Positions 26,406-35,659 are shown, counted from the stretch's first letter. The stretch is 64,000 nucleotides of DNA from Pseudalkalibacillus salsuginis (GCF_021646685.1 NZ_JAKJHW010000001.1:930001-994000); one strand, 5' to 3'. Translations and numbers: made by a program. Notes: generated by a model from the sequence alone, not told the origin.

Positions 26406-28043
26406 GTGAACCGTAACAAAAAAAGGAATTACACAGAAGAAAACATCGTGAAAGCTGCATTGGAACTTTTCTATGAAAAAGGATATGCCCATACAAGCGT
26501 CAAGGAAATAACTGACAGAGCTAATATTGCAAAAGGTACGTTTTTCAATTATTTCCCTTCAAAAGAGGATTTAATGCAGCATTTTGCTGAAGAACGCCTT
26601 CATACTCTGAGTATTTTTCTCGAAAAAGGGTATATTTTTTCACAACCCTACCAAAAACAAATGGAGGTTTTAGTCCGTCATCTCTTAACGTATTATGATC
26701 TCGATTCGAATTTCACGAAAGATCTCTGGGCAACTGTAATGAAAGAAGAAAGCCCTCTTATCAAGCATTGGGGGACGATTCTTAACAGGGGAAGCACGAG
26801 AGGTGAAATAAGTTCACACATTGACTTGACTTCATGTGCCCATGTTTGTAACAGCCATTTCCATTATGTTTTGTCGACCTCACGCATCGACGACACGAAG
26901 GAATCTTTGATTCAGCGGGTCATGACATTATTGGAAGTCAGCATAGAAGGATTTCATGAAAAAAGGGGAAATGACAGAATGAAAAGACTCGTTATCTTAG
27001 GTGCTGGATACGGTGGAATGAAAATCATCCATGGATTGCTTGACTCTAAGCTTCCAGAAGACATTCAGATCACATTAGTAGACCGTCTGCCGTACCATTG
27101 TCTAAAAACAGAATACTACGCTCTTGCAGCGGGTACAATTTCAGATCATCACATCCGGGTCAGTTTTCCAGAAGACCCTCGTGTCATTGTCAAGTACGGC
27201 GAGGTGACAAATATCGATCTGAACAACAAGAAAATTGAATTTGAGGATGATGATTCGCTTGAATATGATGACCTCATCATCGGTTTAGGATGTGAGGATA
27301 AATATCACGGTGTCCCTGGTGCACCCGACCATACTTTAAGCATACAGACAATCGATAAATCACGTGAAACCTATCAAAAACTGAACAATCTGCCGCCTAA
27401 AGGTGTAGTCGGCGTAGTCGGTGCAGGCTTGAGCGGTGTTGAACTCGCCAGTGAACTTCGCGAAAGCCGCCCGGATTTGTCGATCAAGCTTTTTGACCGC
27501 GGTGAAACAATCCTTTCTACCTTTCCTAGGCGCCTGAGCAATTACGTCCAGAAGTGGTTCATCGATCACGGTGTGGAGATCGTCAACAGATCCAATATAA
27601 CACGTGTTGAACCGAATATTTTATATAACAATGAGGAATCGATTCCTTGTGATGCAATTGTCTGGACCGCTGGAATCCAACCGAACCGTCTTGTACGGGA
27701 ACTAGATGTAGAAAAAGATGATGCCGGCCGTGTCGTCTTATCACCACACCACCATCTTCCGGATGATCAACATGTCTTTGTGGTAGGCGATTGCGCAAGC
27801 TTGCCTCATGCACCAAGTGCCCAGCTCGCTGAAGGTCAGGGAGATCAAATCGTGGAAGTCCTGCTGAAGATTTGGAAGGATGAACCACTTGAGGACCTCC
27901 CTAAGATCAAGCTTAAAGGTGTGCTAGGTTCACTTGGTAAAAAACACGGTTTCGGTATGATGAAAGGAACGGCTCTGACTGGCCGTGTCCCAAGGCTTTT
28001 GAAATCCGGCATTCTATGGATGTACAAATATCATACAAATTAA
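26406..28043 (+). CDS. yutJ: TetR regulator fused in frame to YutJ (NDH-2-like FAD oxidoreductase)
   Basis: One uninterrupted frame encodes two proteins. Counting from ATG 26394, residues 10-60 form a TetR HTH (SVKEITDRANIAKGTFFNYF) and 60-190 a helical ligand domain. From residue 196 (ATG 26979) begins [14 protein letters not shown], a complete YutJ/NDH-2 enzyme with its FAD motif, a second VVGVVGAGLSG dinucleotide motif and VFVVGDCA. AAGGGG lies ten bases before ATG 26979, so YutJ may also be made alone. GTG 26406 is preferred as the first start because AAAGGAG touches ATG 26394. In B. subtilis yutJ stands alone after yuzB. Either a true fusion or two genes that have lost the stop between them is possible. 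Confidence 0.85.
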   Translation: MNRNKKRNYTEENIVKAALELFYEKGYAHTSVKEITDRANIAKGTFFNYFPSKEDLMQHFAEERLHTLSIFLEKGYIFSQPYQKQMEVLVRHLLTYYDLDSNFTKDLWATVMKEESPLIKHWGTILNRGSTRGEISSHIDLTSCAHVCNSHFHYVLSTSRIDDTKESLIQRVMTLLEVSIEGFHEKRGNDRMKRLVILGAGYGGMKIIHGLLDSKLPEDIQITLVDRLPYHCLKTEYYALAAGTISDHHIRVSFPEDPRVIVKYGEVTNIDLNNKKIEFEDDDSLEYDDLIIGLGCEDKYHGVPGAPDHTLSIQTIDKSRETYQKLNNLPPKGVVGVVGAGLSGVELASELRESRPDLSIKLFDRGETILSTFPRRLSNYVQKWFIDHGVEIVNRSNITRVEPNILYNNEESIPCDAIVWTAGIQPNRLVRELDVEKDDAGRVVLSPHHHLPDDQHVFVVGDCASLPHAPSAQLAEGQGDQIVEVLLKIWKDEPLEDLPKIKLKGVLGSLGKKHGFGMMKGTALTGRVPRLLKSGILWMYKYHTN

Positions 28044-28053
28044 ACCTTACCTC

Positions 28054-28094
28054 AGGGCTGTCCCCTTTGTATCTTACACTTTGGGATAGCCCTT
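28054..28094 (+). terminator. Terminator after tetR-yutJ
   Basis: AGGGCTGTCCC and GGGATAGCCCT form an eleven-position stem with one mismatch, followed by TTCAC. It lies ten bases after the stop. Confidence 0.7.
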
Positions 28095-28278
28095 TCACTT
28101 TACAGATATTTCATTGTATATTTACATCGATTATTATTATTTAAGGAAGGGTAATTGAGAAAAGGGCAGCACCTGGCCGAATCTGCCAAAATCCTTCATA
28201 CTGCTTATTTCATACACTTTTTAAATGTGCTACGATAAAAAATGAGGATGAACAGCTTTTAACAATAGCATTTTTTCA

Positions 28279-28293
28279 TGAAAATGATTATAA
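28279..28293. promoter_or_regulatory. Candidate Fur/PerR box before yutI
   Basis: TGAAAATGATTATAA agrees at 13 of 15 positions with the 7-1-7 Fur box and also at 13 of 15 with the PerR box. It overlaps a TATAAT -10-like element at 28289-28294, about 30 bases before the yutI start. Confidence 0.45.
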
Positions 28294-28320
28294 TAAAGAT
28301 TAAGAAAGGGGTAGATATTT

Positions 28321-28542
28321 ATGCGTGAACAAGTTGAAGAGGTACTTGATAAATTACGACCTTTCCTGCTTCGTGATGGTGGTGACGTTGAGCTGGTAGA
28401 TATCGAAGACGGAATCGTCAAAGTTCGACTGATGGGAGCATGCGGAAGCTGCCCAAGTTCAACCATTACATTAAAAGCAGGTATCGAGCGTGCATTGCTT
28501 GAAGAGGTTCCTGGTGTAACTGAATTAGAACAAGTATTTTAA
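28321..28542 (+). CDS. yutI: NifU-like Fe-S scaffold protein YutI
   Basis: This 73-residue protein is the NifU C-terminal (Nfu) domain alone, with Cys41 and Cys44 in GACGSCPSS that together hold a cluster in a dimer. It carries Fe-S clusters to target enzymes such as lipoyl synthase, which is also encoded in this window. GAAAGGGG precedes the ATG. A candidate iron- or peroxide-regulatory box overlaps its promoter region. Confidence 0.93.
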   Translation: MREQVEEVLDKLRPFLLRDGGDVELVDIEDGIVKVRLMGACGSCPSSTITLKAGIERALLEEVPGVTELEQVF

Positions 28543-28577
28543 ACAAAAAATGCTTAGGTGCTGACTTATAAAACGGA

Positions 28578-28608
28578 AGAGCGGACAAAGGAGATCCGCT
28601 CTTTTTCT
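28578..28608. terminator. Bidirectional terminator between yutI and the dehydrogenase gene
   Basis: AGAGCGGA and TCCGCTCT form a perfect eight-pair stem followed by TTTTC on the plus strand, between two convergent genes. Confidence 0.8.
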
Positions 28609-28612
28609 TTGA

Positions 28613-29587
28613 TCATTCATTCCAGTTCACTGCTGCTTCTGGCTTTTCACCACGCAATACTGCCCTGATATTACGTGCGGTCAAACTGCACATCGCTTTC
28701 CTTGTTTCCACACTCGCACTCCCTATGTGAGGCAGGCAGACAACATTCTGAAACTGCATTAATGGGTGATCCTCTGGAATGGGTTCTTTTTCAAAAACGT
28801 CTAATCCAGCCCCGGCAATTTCCCCCTGAACGATGGCTGCAACCAAATCTTCTTCTACAACCGCTCCTCCTCTACCAACATTGAGAAAAATTGCATTCTT
28901 CTTCATCTTGTTGAAAACATCTCGATTGAACATGCCTGCTGTTTCTGGTGTCAATGGGGTCAAATTTAGAACATAATCTGCAGTCTCCACGAGTCTGTCA
29001 AATGAAACATGCACAGCACCGAATTCGTTTTCCGCTTTTTCATTCCGTGAACGGTTATGATACAGAATATCCATCTCAAAACCAGTTGCCCTTTTCGCTA
29101 CTATTTCCCCGATCCGCCCCATACCGACAATCCCGAGGATTTTGTGATGAACGTCTTGCCCAGCTAATAATAAAGGACTCCAGTTATCCCATTTTCCATC
29201 TTTAATATATTGTTGTGCTTCTGGTATCCGGCGAGCCGTCGCCATCAGAAGAGCGAAAGCCAAATCTGCTGTCGTATCGGTCAGTACATCTGGTGTGTTA
29301 CAAACGATAACGCCATGTTCTGTCGCTGCTTCCACATCGACATTGTCATAACCGACAGCAAGGTTCCCGACTACTTTTAAATTTTTTGCTCTCTCTAATA
29401 ACTCTCGATCTATTTTATCGGAAAGGATGGAGTAAATAGCTGTTGCGGCCTCCGCCTCTTCCAACAAAACCTCTCTCGGAACAGGGATATCTTCAGAATC
29501 CCACATTTTAACGTCTGCTACTTCTCTTATTGGTGCGATCGTATCTTCCGGAACTTTCCTTGTGATGAAAACATAAGGGTTGTCCAT
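28613..29587 (-). CDS. D-2-hydroxyacid dehydrogenase
   Basis: The NAD(P)H-dependent enzyme of 324 residues belongs to the glyoxylate/hydroxypyruvate reductase group. GMGRIGEIVAKR near 155 is the nucleotide-binding loop. The catalytic Arg lies in NVGRGGAVVEE near 237, the Glu in DVFEKEP near 266 and the His in LPHIGSAS near 284. AGGAG lies 13 bases before the ATG at 29587, and longer frames upstream have no support. It occupies the place held in B. subtilis by yuxL and the threonine genes. Confidence 0.9.
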   Translation of the reverse strand: MDNPYVFITRKVPEDTIAPIREVADVKMWDSEDIPVPREVLLEEAEAATAIYSILSDKIDRELLERAKNLKVVGNLAVGYDNVDVEAATEHGVIVCNTPDVLTDTTADLAFALLMATARRIPEAQQYIKDGKWDNWSPLLLAGQDVHHKILGIVGMGRIGEIVAKRATGFEMDILYHNRSRNEKAENEFGAVHVSFDRLVETADYVLNLTPLTPETAGMFNRDVFNKMKKNAIFLNVGRGGAVVEEDLVAAIVQGEIAGAGLDVFEKEPIPEDHPLMQFQNVVCLPHIGSASVETRKAMCSLTARNIRAVLRGEKPEAAVNWNE

Positions 29588-29710
29588 TTTTGTCCCACTC
29601 TCCTCATTCATCGTTTTTGTTCGATATGTATAGGAAGGAGTGCATAAGTGCCTGGCTCCTGACAAGCATACACTTGCAAACGCCTGACCCCAGCATACCC
29701 CCTCCTGTCA

Positions 29711-30730
29711 CTATGACTTTGCCAACCATCCAACAGGCTCGATCTGAACGACATCCCTTGGAAGTGCACTGATATTGAAAAAGTTCTTCATAAAGGACTC
29801 ATGATTTTCCTCAGAGGATACCACGTATTTCAAAAGATCCACTAAGCCGTCTCTCTGATGGGCTCTTGCAGCATTAAAATATGTCTCCACAACATCAAAA
29901 TAAGATGCAGGATACAATAACCGCCCATATAAAAGACGCCACCCTCCTCTTGTTAAGGGCTTTTCTTCGGTATAATCATTGAGGAATTCCGAAATCACAT
30001 CCCCTTTCGCTTGCTGTGTTACCAGATAGCGGACATATTCTGCCACATCCCGGACTGGGTGATCGATGACCAAATGAAGCGGTAATTTCATGAATAGGTT
30101 ATCATCTTGTTTGATCGGAATCCATGATCCAGAATGAAATCGTTCATGTGTGATCGTATAACTACCTTCCTCTTTGCCATTACGATCCCACTCATAATCA
30201 ACAATGTACTGGATCGCATTCTCCGTCAAGCCCTCATAGTAAGGAAACGATTCGTAGAACAGAAGCTCGAACTCACTTGAAGGTCCGCTTTGATTGATGG
30301 CATCGTAATGTTCTTTCAATTGATCAAGTCGTGAGGTCCATAATTCTATCCATTTGTTGTAACGAATCAGTTCTTCATTCGTCACCGGAAACTGTTCTCC
30401 AGCTTTATGGAATTTGCCCAACTGTTTACCGATCGATCCTCGCTCCGACCGTTCGAATTTCGGAAGTTCAAAGAGAATCATATCCTGTCCTTCGACTCTA
30501 GAAACCACTTTTCCTCTTTGGTTCGTCACCCAGACTGGCAGGTCTTTCTCTCCTTTTTCATATAAATAAGACATGATGGCCTGCATATCCTGCAACATTA
30601 GATAATTGCCATCATTCATTGGCACCAACACATAATAACGATCATGTGCACGAAATCCCTCATATCCCCCAATACGAGTTCGATGATCGACATATAAGCT
30701 ATAGTGGTGGTATATTTCGCGCTCTAACAA
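29711..30730 (-). CDS. yutH: Spore coat-associated protein YutH
   Basis: The 339-residue protein resembles YutH and the CotS family, which has a kinase-like fold without clear catalytic residues; the N-terminal part is rich in Tyr and Asp. Such proteins are put on the spore coat under mother-cell sigma factors. The start is TTG 30730 with GGGAGGGGAG upstream. It marks the organism as a spore former. The intergenic region upstream (264 bases) shows no other feature. Confidence 0.87.
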   Translation of the reverse strand: MLEREIYHHYSLYVDHRTRIGGYEGFRAHDRYYVLVPMNDGNYLMLQDMQAIMSYLYEKGEKDLPVWVTNQRGKVVSRVEGQDMILFELPKFERSERGSIGKQLGKFHKAGEQFPVTNEELIRYNKWIELWTSRLDQLKEHYDAINQSGPSSEFELLFYESFPYYEGLTENAIQYIVDYEWDRNGKEEGSYTITHERFHSGSWIPIKQDDNLFMKLPLHLVIDHPVRDVAEYVRYLVTQQAKGDVISEFLNDYTEEKPLTRGGWRLLYGRLLYPASYFDVVETYFNAARAHQRDGLVDLLKYVVSSEENHESFMKNFFNISALPRDVVQIEPVGWLAKS

Positions 30731-30994
30731 ATGCTTTCACTCCCCTCCCATGTATTAGCAGTTTATGAAACAGATGGAGGGAGTGTTTATCATTTAAACG
30801 CAATTTTTGATTTTGTTCATAACATAACCTAAACACCATATACTAAGAAAACTTAACTAGGGACGGACGCCAAAGGATCTGACATAGGATATACAATCAC
30901 CTTTCACCTAACCTTCCGGAGTCTCTAGCCTCTTAAATCAACGATAGTCCTTCATGGAGCCAATGTTTAAATTGAAAAGATTGGGGATCAGACT

Positions 30995-31501
30995 ATGACA
31001 GAAAACCATTCAGATAAACAAGATGTACTCGAGATCAAAGCTCGCCAATGGCTGTGGGATCGTGGAGTGACGGAAAATGATATAGCAGAACTTGTGTACC
31101 TTCTGCAATGCCAATACCATACAGATCTTGATATTGAGATTTGTAAATATAATGTTGATCGTGTCCTCGCCAAGCGTGAAGTACAAAATGCAATTTTAAC
31201 AGGAATTCAACTCGACATACTCGCTGAAAAAAACATGATTGAAGAGCCTTTACTTCAAATTTTGAAAAAGGACGAAGGACTTTACGGTGTGGATGAAGTA
31301 ATCGCTCTTTCAATTGTGAATATTTATGGATCGATCGGATTTACGAATTACGGATATATTGATAAACAGAAGCCAGGAATCTTAAAGATATTGAATGACA
31401 AATCCTCTGGAAAATGCCATACGTTCTTAGACGATATCGTAGGTGCCATAGCAGCGGCTGCATCCAGCAGACTGGCCCATAGAACCGCTAATACAGAGTA
31501 G
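30995..31501 (+). CDS. yutG: Phosphatidylglycerophosphatase A-like protein YutG
   Basis: The 168-residue soluble protein matches the YutG branch of the PgpA family, with VEDNIAELVYLLQ-type helices near the start and the C-terminal DDIVGAIAAAASS block. It lacks the membrane spans of proteobacterial PgpA. The likely reaction is removal of phosphate from a lipid or nucleotide-like substrate, which is unproven. GGGGATC is a weak ribosome site before the ATG at 30995. It is divergent from yutH and convergent with yutF. Confidence 0.82.
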   Translation: MTENHSDKQDVLEIKARQWLWDRGVTENDIAELVYLLQCQYHTDLDIEICKYNVDRVLAKREVQNAILTGIQLDILAEKNMIEEPLLQILKKDEGLYGVDEVIALSIVNIYGSIGFTNYGYIDKQKPGILKILNDKSSGKCHTFLDDIVGAIAAAASSRLAHRTANTE

Positions 31502-31536
31502 AGTTGATTTCCCTCTTCGACTCTGCTCTCCTCCTA

Positions 31537-32304
31537 TTATAGATGGATATCCCATAAATCTAATGACTCTATTGTATGAGTCGGTCTTTCTTCGGGTGGA
31601 ATGTCTTCAAGTGTGGTGGTGACGCCAGTAAAGACAAGGAGAGTGTCGATTCCAGCCCTCATACCTGCTAAAATATCCGTCAGATAATTGTCCCCGATCA
31701 TAAGGACCTTTTCCTTAGGCAAGTCCATTTTTGTCATTGCCATATCCATGATGATCGGCTCGGGCTTCCCGACAAAAATCGGATCTTTCCCTGTGGAGAC
31801 AGCCACGACTGAAGTCAATGCGCCATTACCTGGTACCAGTCCCCTGTCAGTCGGAAAAGCCACATCTTTATTTGTAGAAAGGAAACGTGCACCCTTCCGT
31901 ACTTCCAAACAAGCGCGCTCCAATTTTTGATAGGTAAGCCTCCGGTCGATCCCCATAACGACGTAATCGGCATCCTCCTCGACGAATTCAAAACCGTTCC
32001 TTTCAATTGCTTCCTGAAGACCAACTTCTCCGATCATGAAAACACGCTTCCCTAATTTATCTTGCTTCATAAATTCAGCAATCGCCATTGATGACGTAAA
32101 CACGTGGTCCGGTGTTACTGGAACATCGAAATTCTGAAGTCTTTCGGTTACTTGTTGACGTGTGCTCGCTGAATTGTTTGTGATAAACAGGTAGGGTATA
32201 CCCTCTTTTTCAAGCTGTTTCACAAACTCTACCGCTTCTTCTATACGTTCCTTTCCTTTGTACATCGTGCCGTCCAGATCAATCAAATACCCTTCATATT
32301 TCAT
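31537..32304 (-). CDS. yutF: HAD-family sugar phosphatase YutF
   Basis: This 255-residue enzyme of the HAD IIA (NagD) subfamily has DLDGTMYKG at its start with the nucleophile Asp, FITNNSAST near 43, and the acid motif MIGDNYLTDILAG near 205 that binds Mg2+. It dephosphorylates small sugar or nucleotide phosphates; the exact substrate is unknown. I start at the ATG at 32304, which gives the family start MKYEGYLIDLDG, rather than at the frame start 32322. Confidence 0.9.
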   Translation of the reverse strand: MKYEGYLIDLDGTMYKGKERIEEAVEFVKQLEKEGIPYLFITNNSASTRQQVTERLQNFDVPVTPDHVFTSSMAIAEFMKQDKLGKRVFMIGEVGLQEAIERNGFEFVEEDADYVVMGIDRRLTYQKLERACLEVRKGARFLSTNKDVAFPTDRGLVPGNGALTSVVAVSTGKDPIFVGKPEPIIMDMAMTKMDLPKEKVLMIGDNYLTDILAGMRAGIDTLLVFTGVTTTLEDIPPEERPTHTIESLDLWDIHL

Positions 32305-32412
32305 TACTTTCCACTTCCTCAAATACGATGAATTTATTTTATCTTATTGTAGGATACCACGGAACATTGTGAAAGATGTTGCAAAAAGGTTCTGGAACAT
32401 GCGTTTTTCTAT

Positions 32413-32446
32413 ACTAAAAAAAGCCGCCCATTATAGGCAGCTATAT
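32413..32446 (-). terminator. Terminator of yutE
   Basis: On the minus strand AGCTGCC and GGGCGGCT pair (with one wobble) around TATAAT and are followed by TTTTTTT, just past the yutE stop. Confidence 0.7.
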
Positions 32447-32453
32447 GTTTCTG

Positions 32454-32903
32454 TTAAGAGTCTCCATTTGGTAAAAATGCTGATACAGGACCCAATTCCT
32501 CTGTCAAATACCTTCGTACCTGACCTGGAAAATTGTTCAAAGCCTTCAAATTGGCACCTAATACATGTTCAACTTCCTTATGATCAACCTCTGTGTATGT
32601 TTGTACAAGCATTTTACGTAATGCGATGACTTGTTTTAAGCTTTCTGCATCTTCACTAGTGACGACCTTTTCATCTTCCAAAATGTCGATGATATCTTCG
32701 TAACTTCCAGGGTCTCGCATAATGAAGCCATCGATCATCTTATTCCCCACATCTATGATCGTTTCAATTACCATATGGCTGATCCGTTCAAGGAACAACT
32801 GGTCTTTCATCGTTTCCCCAAACTCCTCAGATTGAAGGGCATCAAGCCGATCATTCATGAAACGCAACAGTACTTCAATTTTCTTGCGGTCGACAAAATA
32901 CAT
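32454..32903 (-). CDS. yutE: DUF86/HepT-like protein YutE
   Basis: The all-helical 149-residue protein belongs to the DUF86 group of the HEPN clan. HepT toxins carry an R-x4-6-H-x-Y RNase motif; here the matching segment is RKMLVQTYTEVDH, with Gln in the place of the usual His. No MNT nucleotidyltransferase antitoxin gene is adjacent, so it is unlikely to be a toxin in a pair. The start ATG 32903 begins MYFVDRKKIE, typical of YutE. It is on the same strand as the EAL gene, 24 bases from its stop. Confidence 0.85.
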   Translation of the reverse strand: MYFVDRKKIEVLLRFMNDRLDALQSEEFGETMKDQLFLERISHMVIETIIDVGNKMIDGFIMRDPGSYEDIIDILEDEKVVTSEDAESLKQVIALRKMLVQTYTEVDHKEVEHVLGANLKALNNFPGQVRRYLTEELGPVSAFLPNGDS

Positions 32904-32927
32904 CCTATCACCTAACTTCTTAAAGCA

Positions 32928-34211
32928 TTAACCCGCCGTCGGAGTCGGGATCAGTCTTGGCCGTGCGTAAAAAAAGCCTTGTACCAAATGGACACCATTC
33001 CGTTTGATGACCTGTGCTTCCTCCGCTGTCTCGATACCCTCTGCTACAATTTGCGCGTTCGCTTCCCGTGCAATATGGATCAGCCCCTGCAGCATTGACT
33101 CCTTCAGCTTGTTCCCATTGATATTTTCAATTAAGGAACGATCCACTTTAATAATATCAGGGCGAAGGAAAGAAATCGAGTTTAAACTTGCATACCCTGC
33201 TCCTGTATCATCCAGAGCGATCCTGATCTTCCGCTTACGAAGGTCTTCAATCGTTTTTGACAGGTGGCTATACCGTTCCACAGATTCACTTTCTGTTATT
33301 TCAAAGACAATTTGTGCTGGGTTGATATGTACATGGTCTTGTAGAATTTCATCCAGATCATTGATAAAGTGTTTATGTGCGATCGTTTGAGGGGTGACAT
33401 TTATGAAAATCGCATCCTGTCCCCTCATTTTTTGCAGAGCTTTTTTGATCACCAGCAATTCCAATAGATAAAGCATATTCGTCTGTCTGGCCATACTGAA
33501 GAGATGTAGAGGATGCTCATAGGCGGTATGTTCTGGACCTCTTGTCAACACCTCCCACGCCATCACATCTAATTGATGGACATTGACAATCGGTTGTGAG
33601 TACAGGGAAATGTTCTCTTTTTGAATGATTCCTCTGATTTCATGGACCATTTGGTTGTATTTTGCCCCGACACCCTTTTTCGCCATGACCAGCGCTTTTT
33701 GATAGGCATTCAAAAATGAATGGAACGGTTGGTCTGTATGGGCTTCCAACACCATATAACCGGTTTGGAAGCTATCTTCATCTTCTTGATCATAGGCAAA
33801 AAAATGCTCATTGATGTTGACCTTGATATTTTCTATGTATTTCTCAATCATATGGATGACATTGCTCTCTTGTGGCAATGACAGCAGCAGTACGATATCG
33901 TCACCCCAATATTGCTGTAAAAACAAAATCTCTTCGTCTTTGACTGTATCGCAAACCACCTTCTTAAACAAGATGCGTACATCCTTCTCAAATTGTTGGA
34001 CATATGCCATCCCGAATTGTTCAATTTGATGCTTATAGGTCTGGACGTCAAATACAATTACGACATGCATTCGATTGCTACGATATGATTTTTTTAAAAT
34101 CGGTGTGACAGGATTACGCAACCAGAAGTGAGGCGGGAAAAACCGCAGACTTTGGTTAGGAGCAAACAGGTGCCTCCAAAAATATAGCCAATCCTTTCGT
34201 GGATTCTGCAA
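32928..34211 (-). CDS. EAL-domain cyclic-di-GMP phosphodiesterase-like protein
   Basis: The 427-residue protein has an N-terminal degenerate GGDEF-like region (about 45-180) without a GGDEF motif and a C-terminal EAL domain (about 195-420). The signature reads WEVLTRGP, so the catalytic Glu of EAL is kept. Also present are FINVTP, FEITESE, LDDTGAGYAS, KVDRSL and VAEGIET, the metal- and substrate-binding set. It probably degrades c-di-GMP. There is no membrane segment. The start is TTG 34211 with GAGGTGAT before it. It lies upstream of yutE on the same strand. Confidence 0.87.
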   Translation of the reverse strand: MQNPRKDWLYFWRHLFAPNQSLRFFPPHFWLRNPVTPILKKSYRSNRMHVVIVFDVQTYKHQIEQFGMAYVQQFEKDVRILFKKVVCDTVKDEEILFLQQYWGDDIVLLLSLPQESNVIHMIEKYIENIKVNINEHFFAYDQEDEDSFQTGYMVLEAHTDQPFHSFLNAYQKALVMAKKGVGAKYNQMVHEIRGIIQKENISLYSQPIVNVHQLDVMAWEVLTRGPEHTAYEHPLHLFSMARQTNMLYLLELLVIKKALQKMRGQDAIFINVTPQTIAHKHFINDLDEILQDHVHINPAQIVFEITESESVERYSHLSKTIEDLRKRKIRIALDDTGAGYASLNSISFLRPDIIKVDRSLIENINGNKLKESMLQGLIHIAREANAQIVAEGIETAEEAQVIKRNGVHLVQGFFYARPRLIPTPTAG

Positions 34212-34403
34212 ATTATATCACCTCAGAGGTTGAACCATAGTCCATTAAGTGTACCATAAATATTTGAAAATTCTTACTATCAGCGAAATATTTTTCTATT
34301 CGACAATAACTTGTTATCATAATAAGAACAACATGTTATACGAATATTTATTTTAGGGAATTTAGTATGAAACATTAATACAAAAGAACTAGGGGGACCA
34401 ATA

Positions 34404-35372
34404 TTGGATCGCGAATTAGCTTTAGAAATTGTTCGAGTAACAGAGTCTGCCGCAATCGCTTCAGCACAATGGATGGGCAGAGGATTGAAAAATGAAGCGG
34501 ATCATGCTGCCACAACAGCCATGAGAGCTATGTTTGATTCAGTCAACTTAAAAGGGACTGTCGTAATCGGTGAAGGGGAACTGGATGAAGCACCTATGTT
34601 ATACATCGGAGAAGAAGTTGGTACAGGCCTTGGACCGGAAGTCGATATCGCTGTTGATCCGTTGGAAGGCACGAACATCGTCGCAAAAGGGCATCCTAAT
34701 GCTATGGCTGTCATTGCCATAGCAGATCGAGGATGTTTATTGCATGCACCTGATATGTACATGGAAAAGCTTGTGGTCGGGAAAGCAGCGGCAGGGAAAG
34801 TAAGTTTGTCAGATCCAATTGAAAAAACAATGGATATTGTAGCTGAGGCAAATGATAAGCGCCTGCATGACCTTACTGTGATCATTCAAGAACGATTGAG
34901 ACATGATGAACTGATTGATCGTATCCGTAAAAAGGGTGCCCGTGTTACACTGTTTGGAGACGGTGATGTTGGCGCTGCTATCGCAGCCGCTCTTCCGAAC
35001 ACTGGTATTGATCTGTTCATTGGAACAGGCGGCGCACCAGAAGGCGTCATCTCTGCTGCAGCGATCAAATGTCTTGGTGGAGATATGCAGGCACGTTTAG
35101 TTCCATACAATGATGAAGAGCGTGCTCGATGCATCCGTATGGGGTTGGAAGACCCAACACAGCTCTTACAATTAGATGACCTTGTCCGTGGGGATGATGC
35201 CATCTTCGCAGCAACCGGGGTAAGCAGCGGGGAACTATTGGAAGGAGTACGTTTCCTATCAGGTGATTATGTCGAAACAGATTCCCTCGTGATGAGAGCA
35301 AAGACCAAGACCATTCGATCAATAAAAGCACAGCATCACCTGGACCATAAACCGAACTTAGTGATGGAATAG
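34404..35372 (+). CDS. glpX: Fructose-1,6-bisphosphatase class II (GlpX)
   Basis: The 322-residue gluconeogenic enzyme hydrolyses fructose 1,6-bisphosphate to fructose 6-phosphate. GEGELDEAPMLYIGEEVG near 53-70 and AVDPLEGT near 88 carry the metal-binding Glu and Asp, and GTGGAPEGVISAAA near 210 is the phosphate site. The start is TTG 34404 with AGGGGGACC upstream. It is 14 bases ahead of the DUF3055 gene, with which it likely forms an operon. Confidence 0.93.
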   Translation: MDRELALEIVRVTESAAIASAQWMGRGLKNEADHAATTAMRAMFDSVNLKGTVVIGEGELDEAPMLYIGEEVGTGLGPEVDIAVDPLEGTNIVAKGHPNAMAVIAIADRGCLLHAPDMYMEKLVVGKAAAGKVSLSDPIEKTMDIVAEANDKRLHDLTVIIQERLRHDELIDRIRKKGARVTLFGDGDVGAAIAAALPNTGIDLFIGTGGAPEGVISAAAIKCLGGDMQARLVPYNDEERARCIRMGLEDPTQLLQLDDLVRGDDAIFAATGVSSGELLEGVRFLSGDYVETDSLVMRAKTKTIRSIKAQHHLDHKPNLVME

Positions 35373-35386
35373 GAGTTGAGGATAAG

Positions 35387-35659
35387 GTGTCAGAACGATT
35401 CTTTTTATATGACGATGTTGAAGAAACGAAAACACGGTTCGTAAGTTTCATGGGAGAAAATCAACGCTTCGATCTCGCAATTACGAAAACAGATCACCAC
35501 TACGGGAAATCACTCATTTTGGATATACAAGGCGGCCGCTTTGGAATTATCGGCCGTGATGACCTTGATGAGCCAGGCTATTTGGAACACGCCTTCAATT
35601 TGAACGAAGAGGATGCGCAAGAGCTTCGAGAGTTTTTAGAAGAAGAGGTATTTTCTTAA
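35387..35659 (+). CDS. DUF3055 cytosolic protein
   Basis: This acidic 90-residue protein fits DUF3055, a small Firmicute family with a FFLYDDVEETKTRFV opening and a C-terminal acidic helix (ELREFLEEEVF). Its function is unknown. GAGGATAAG precedes the GTG start at 35387. It follows glpX closely. Its stop codon abuts the start of the R1 repeat. Confidence 0.8.
   Translation: MSERFFLYDDVEETKTRFVSFMGENQRFDLAITKTDHHYGKSLILDIQGGRFGIIGRDDLDEPGYLEHAFNLNEEDAQELREFLEEEVFS

Noticed and set aside
32454-32903. yutE as half of a toxin-antitoxin pair
   Set aside because: No MNT-type nucleotidyltransferase gene is next to it, and the active-site His is replaced.
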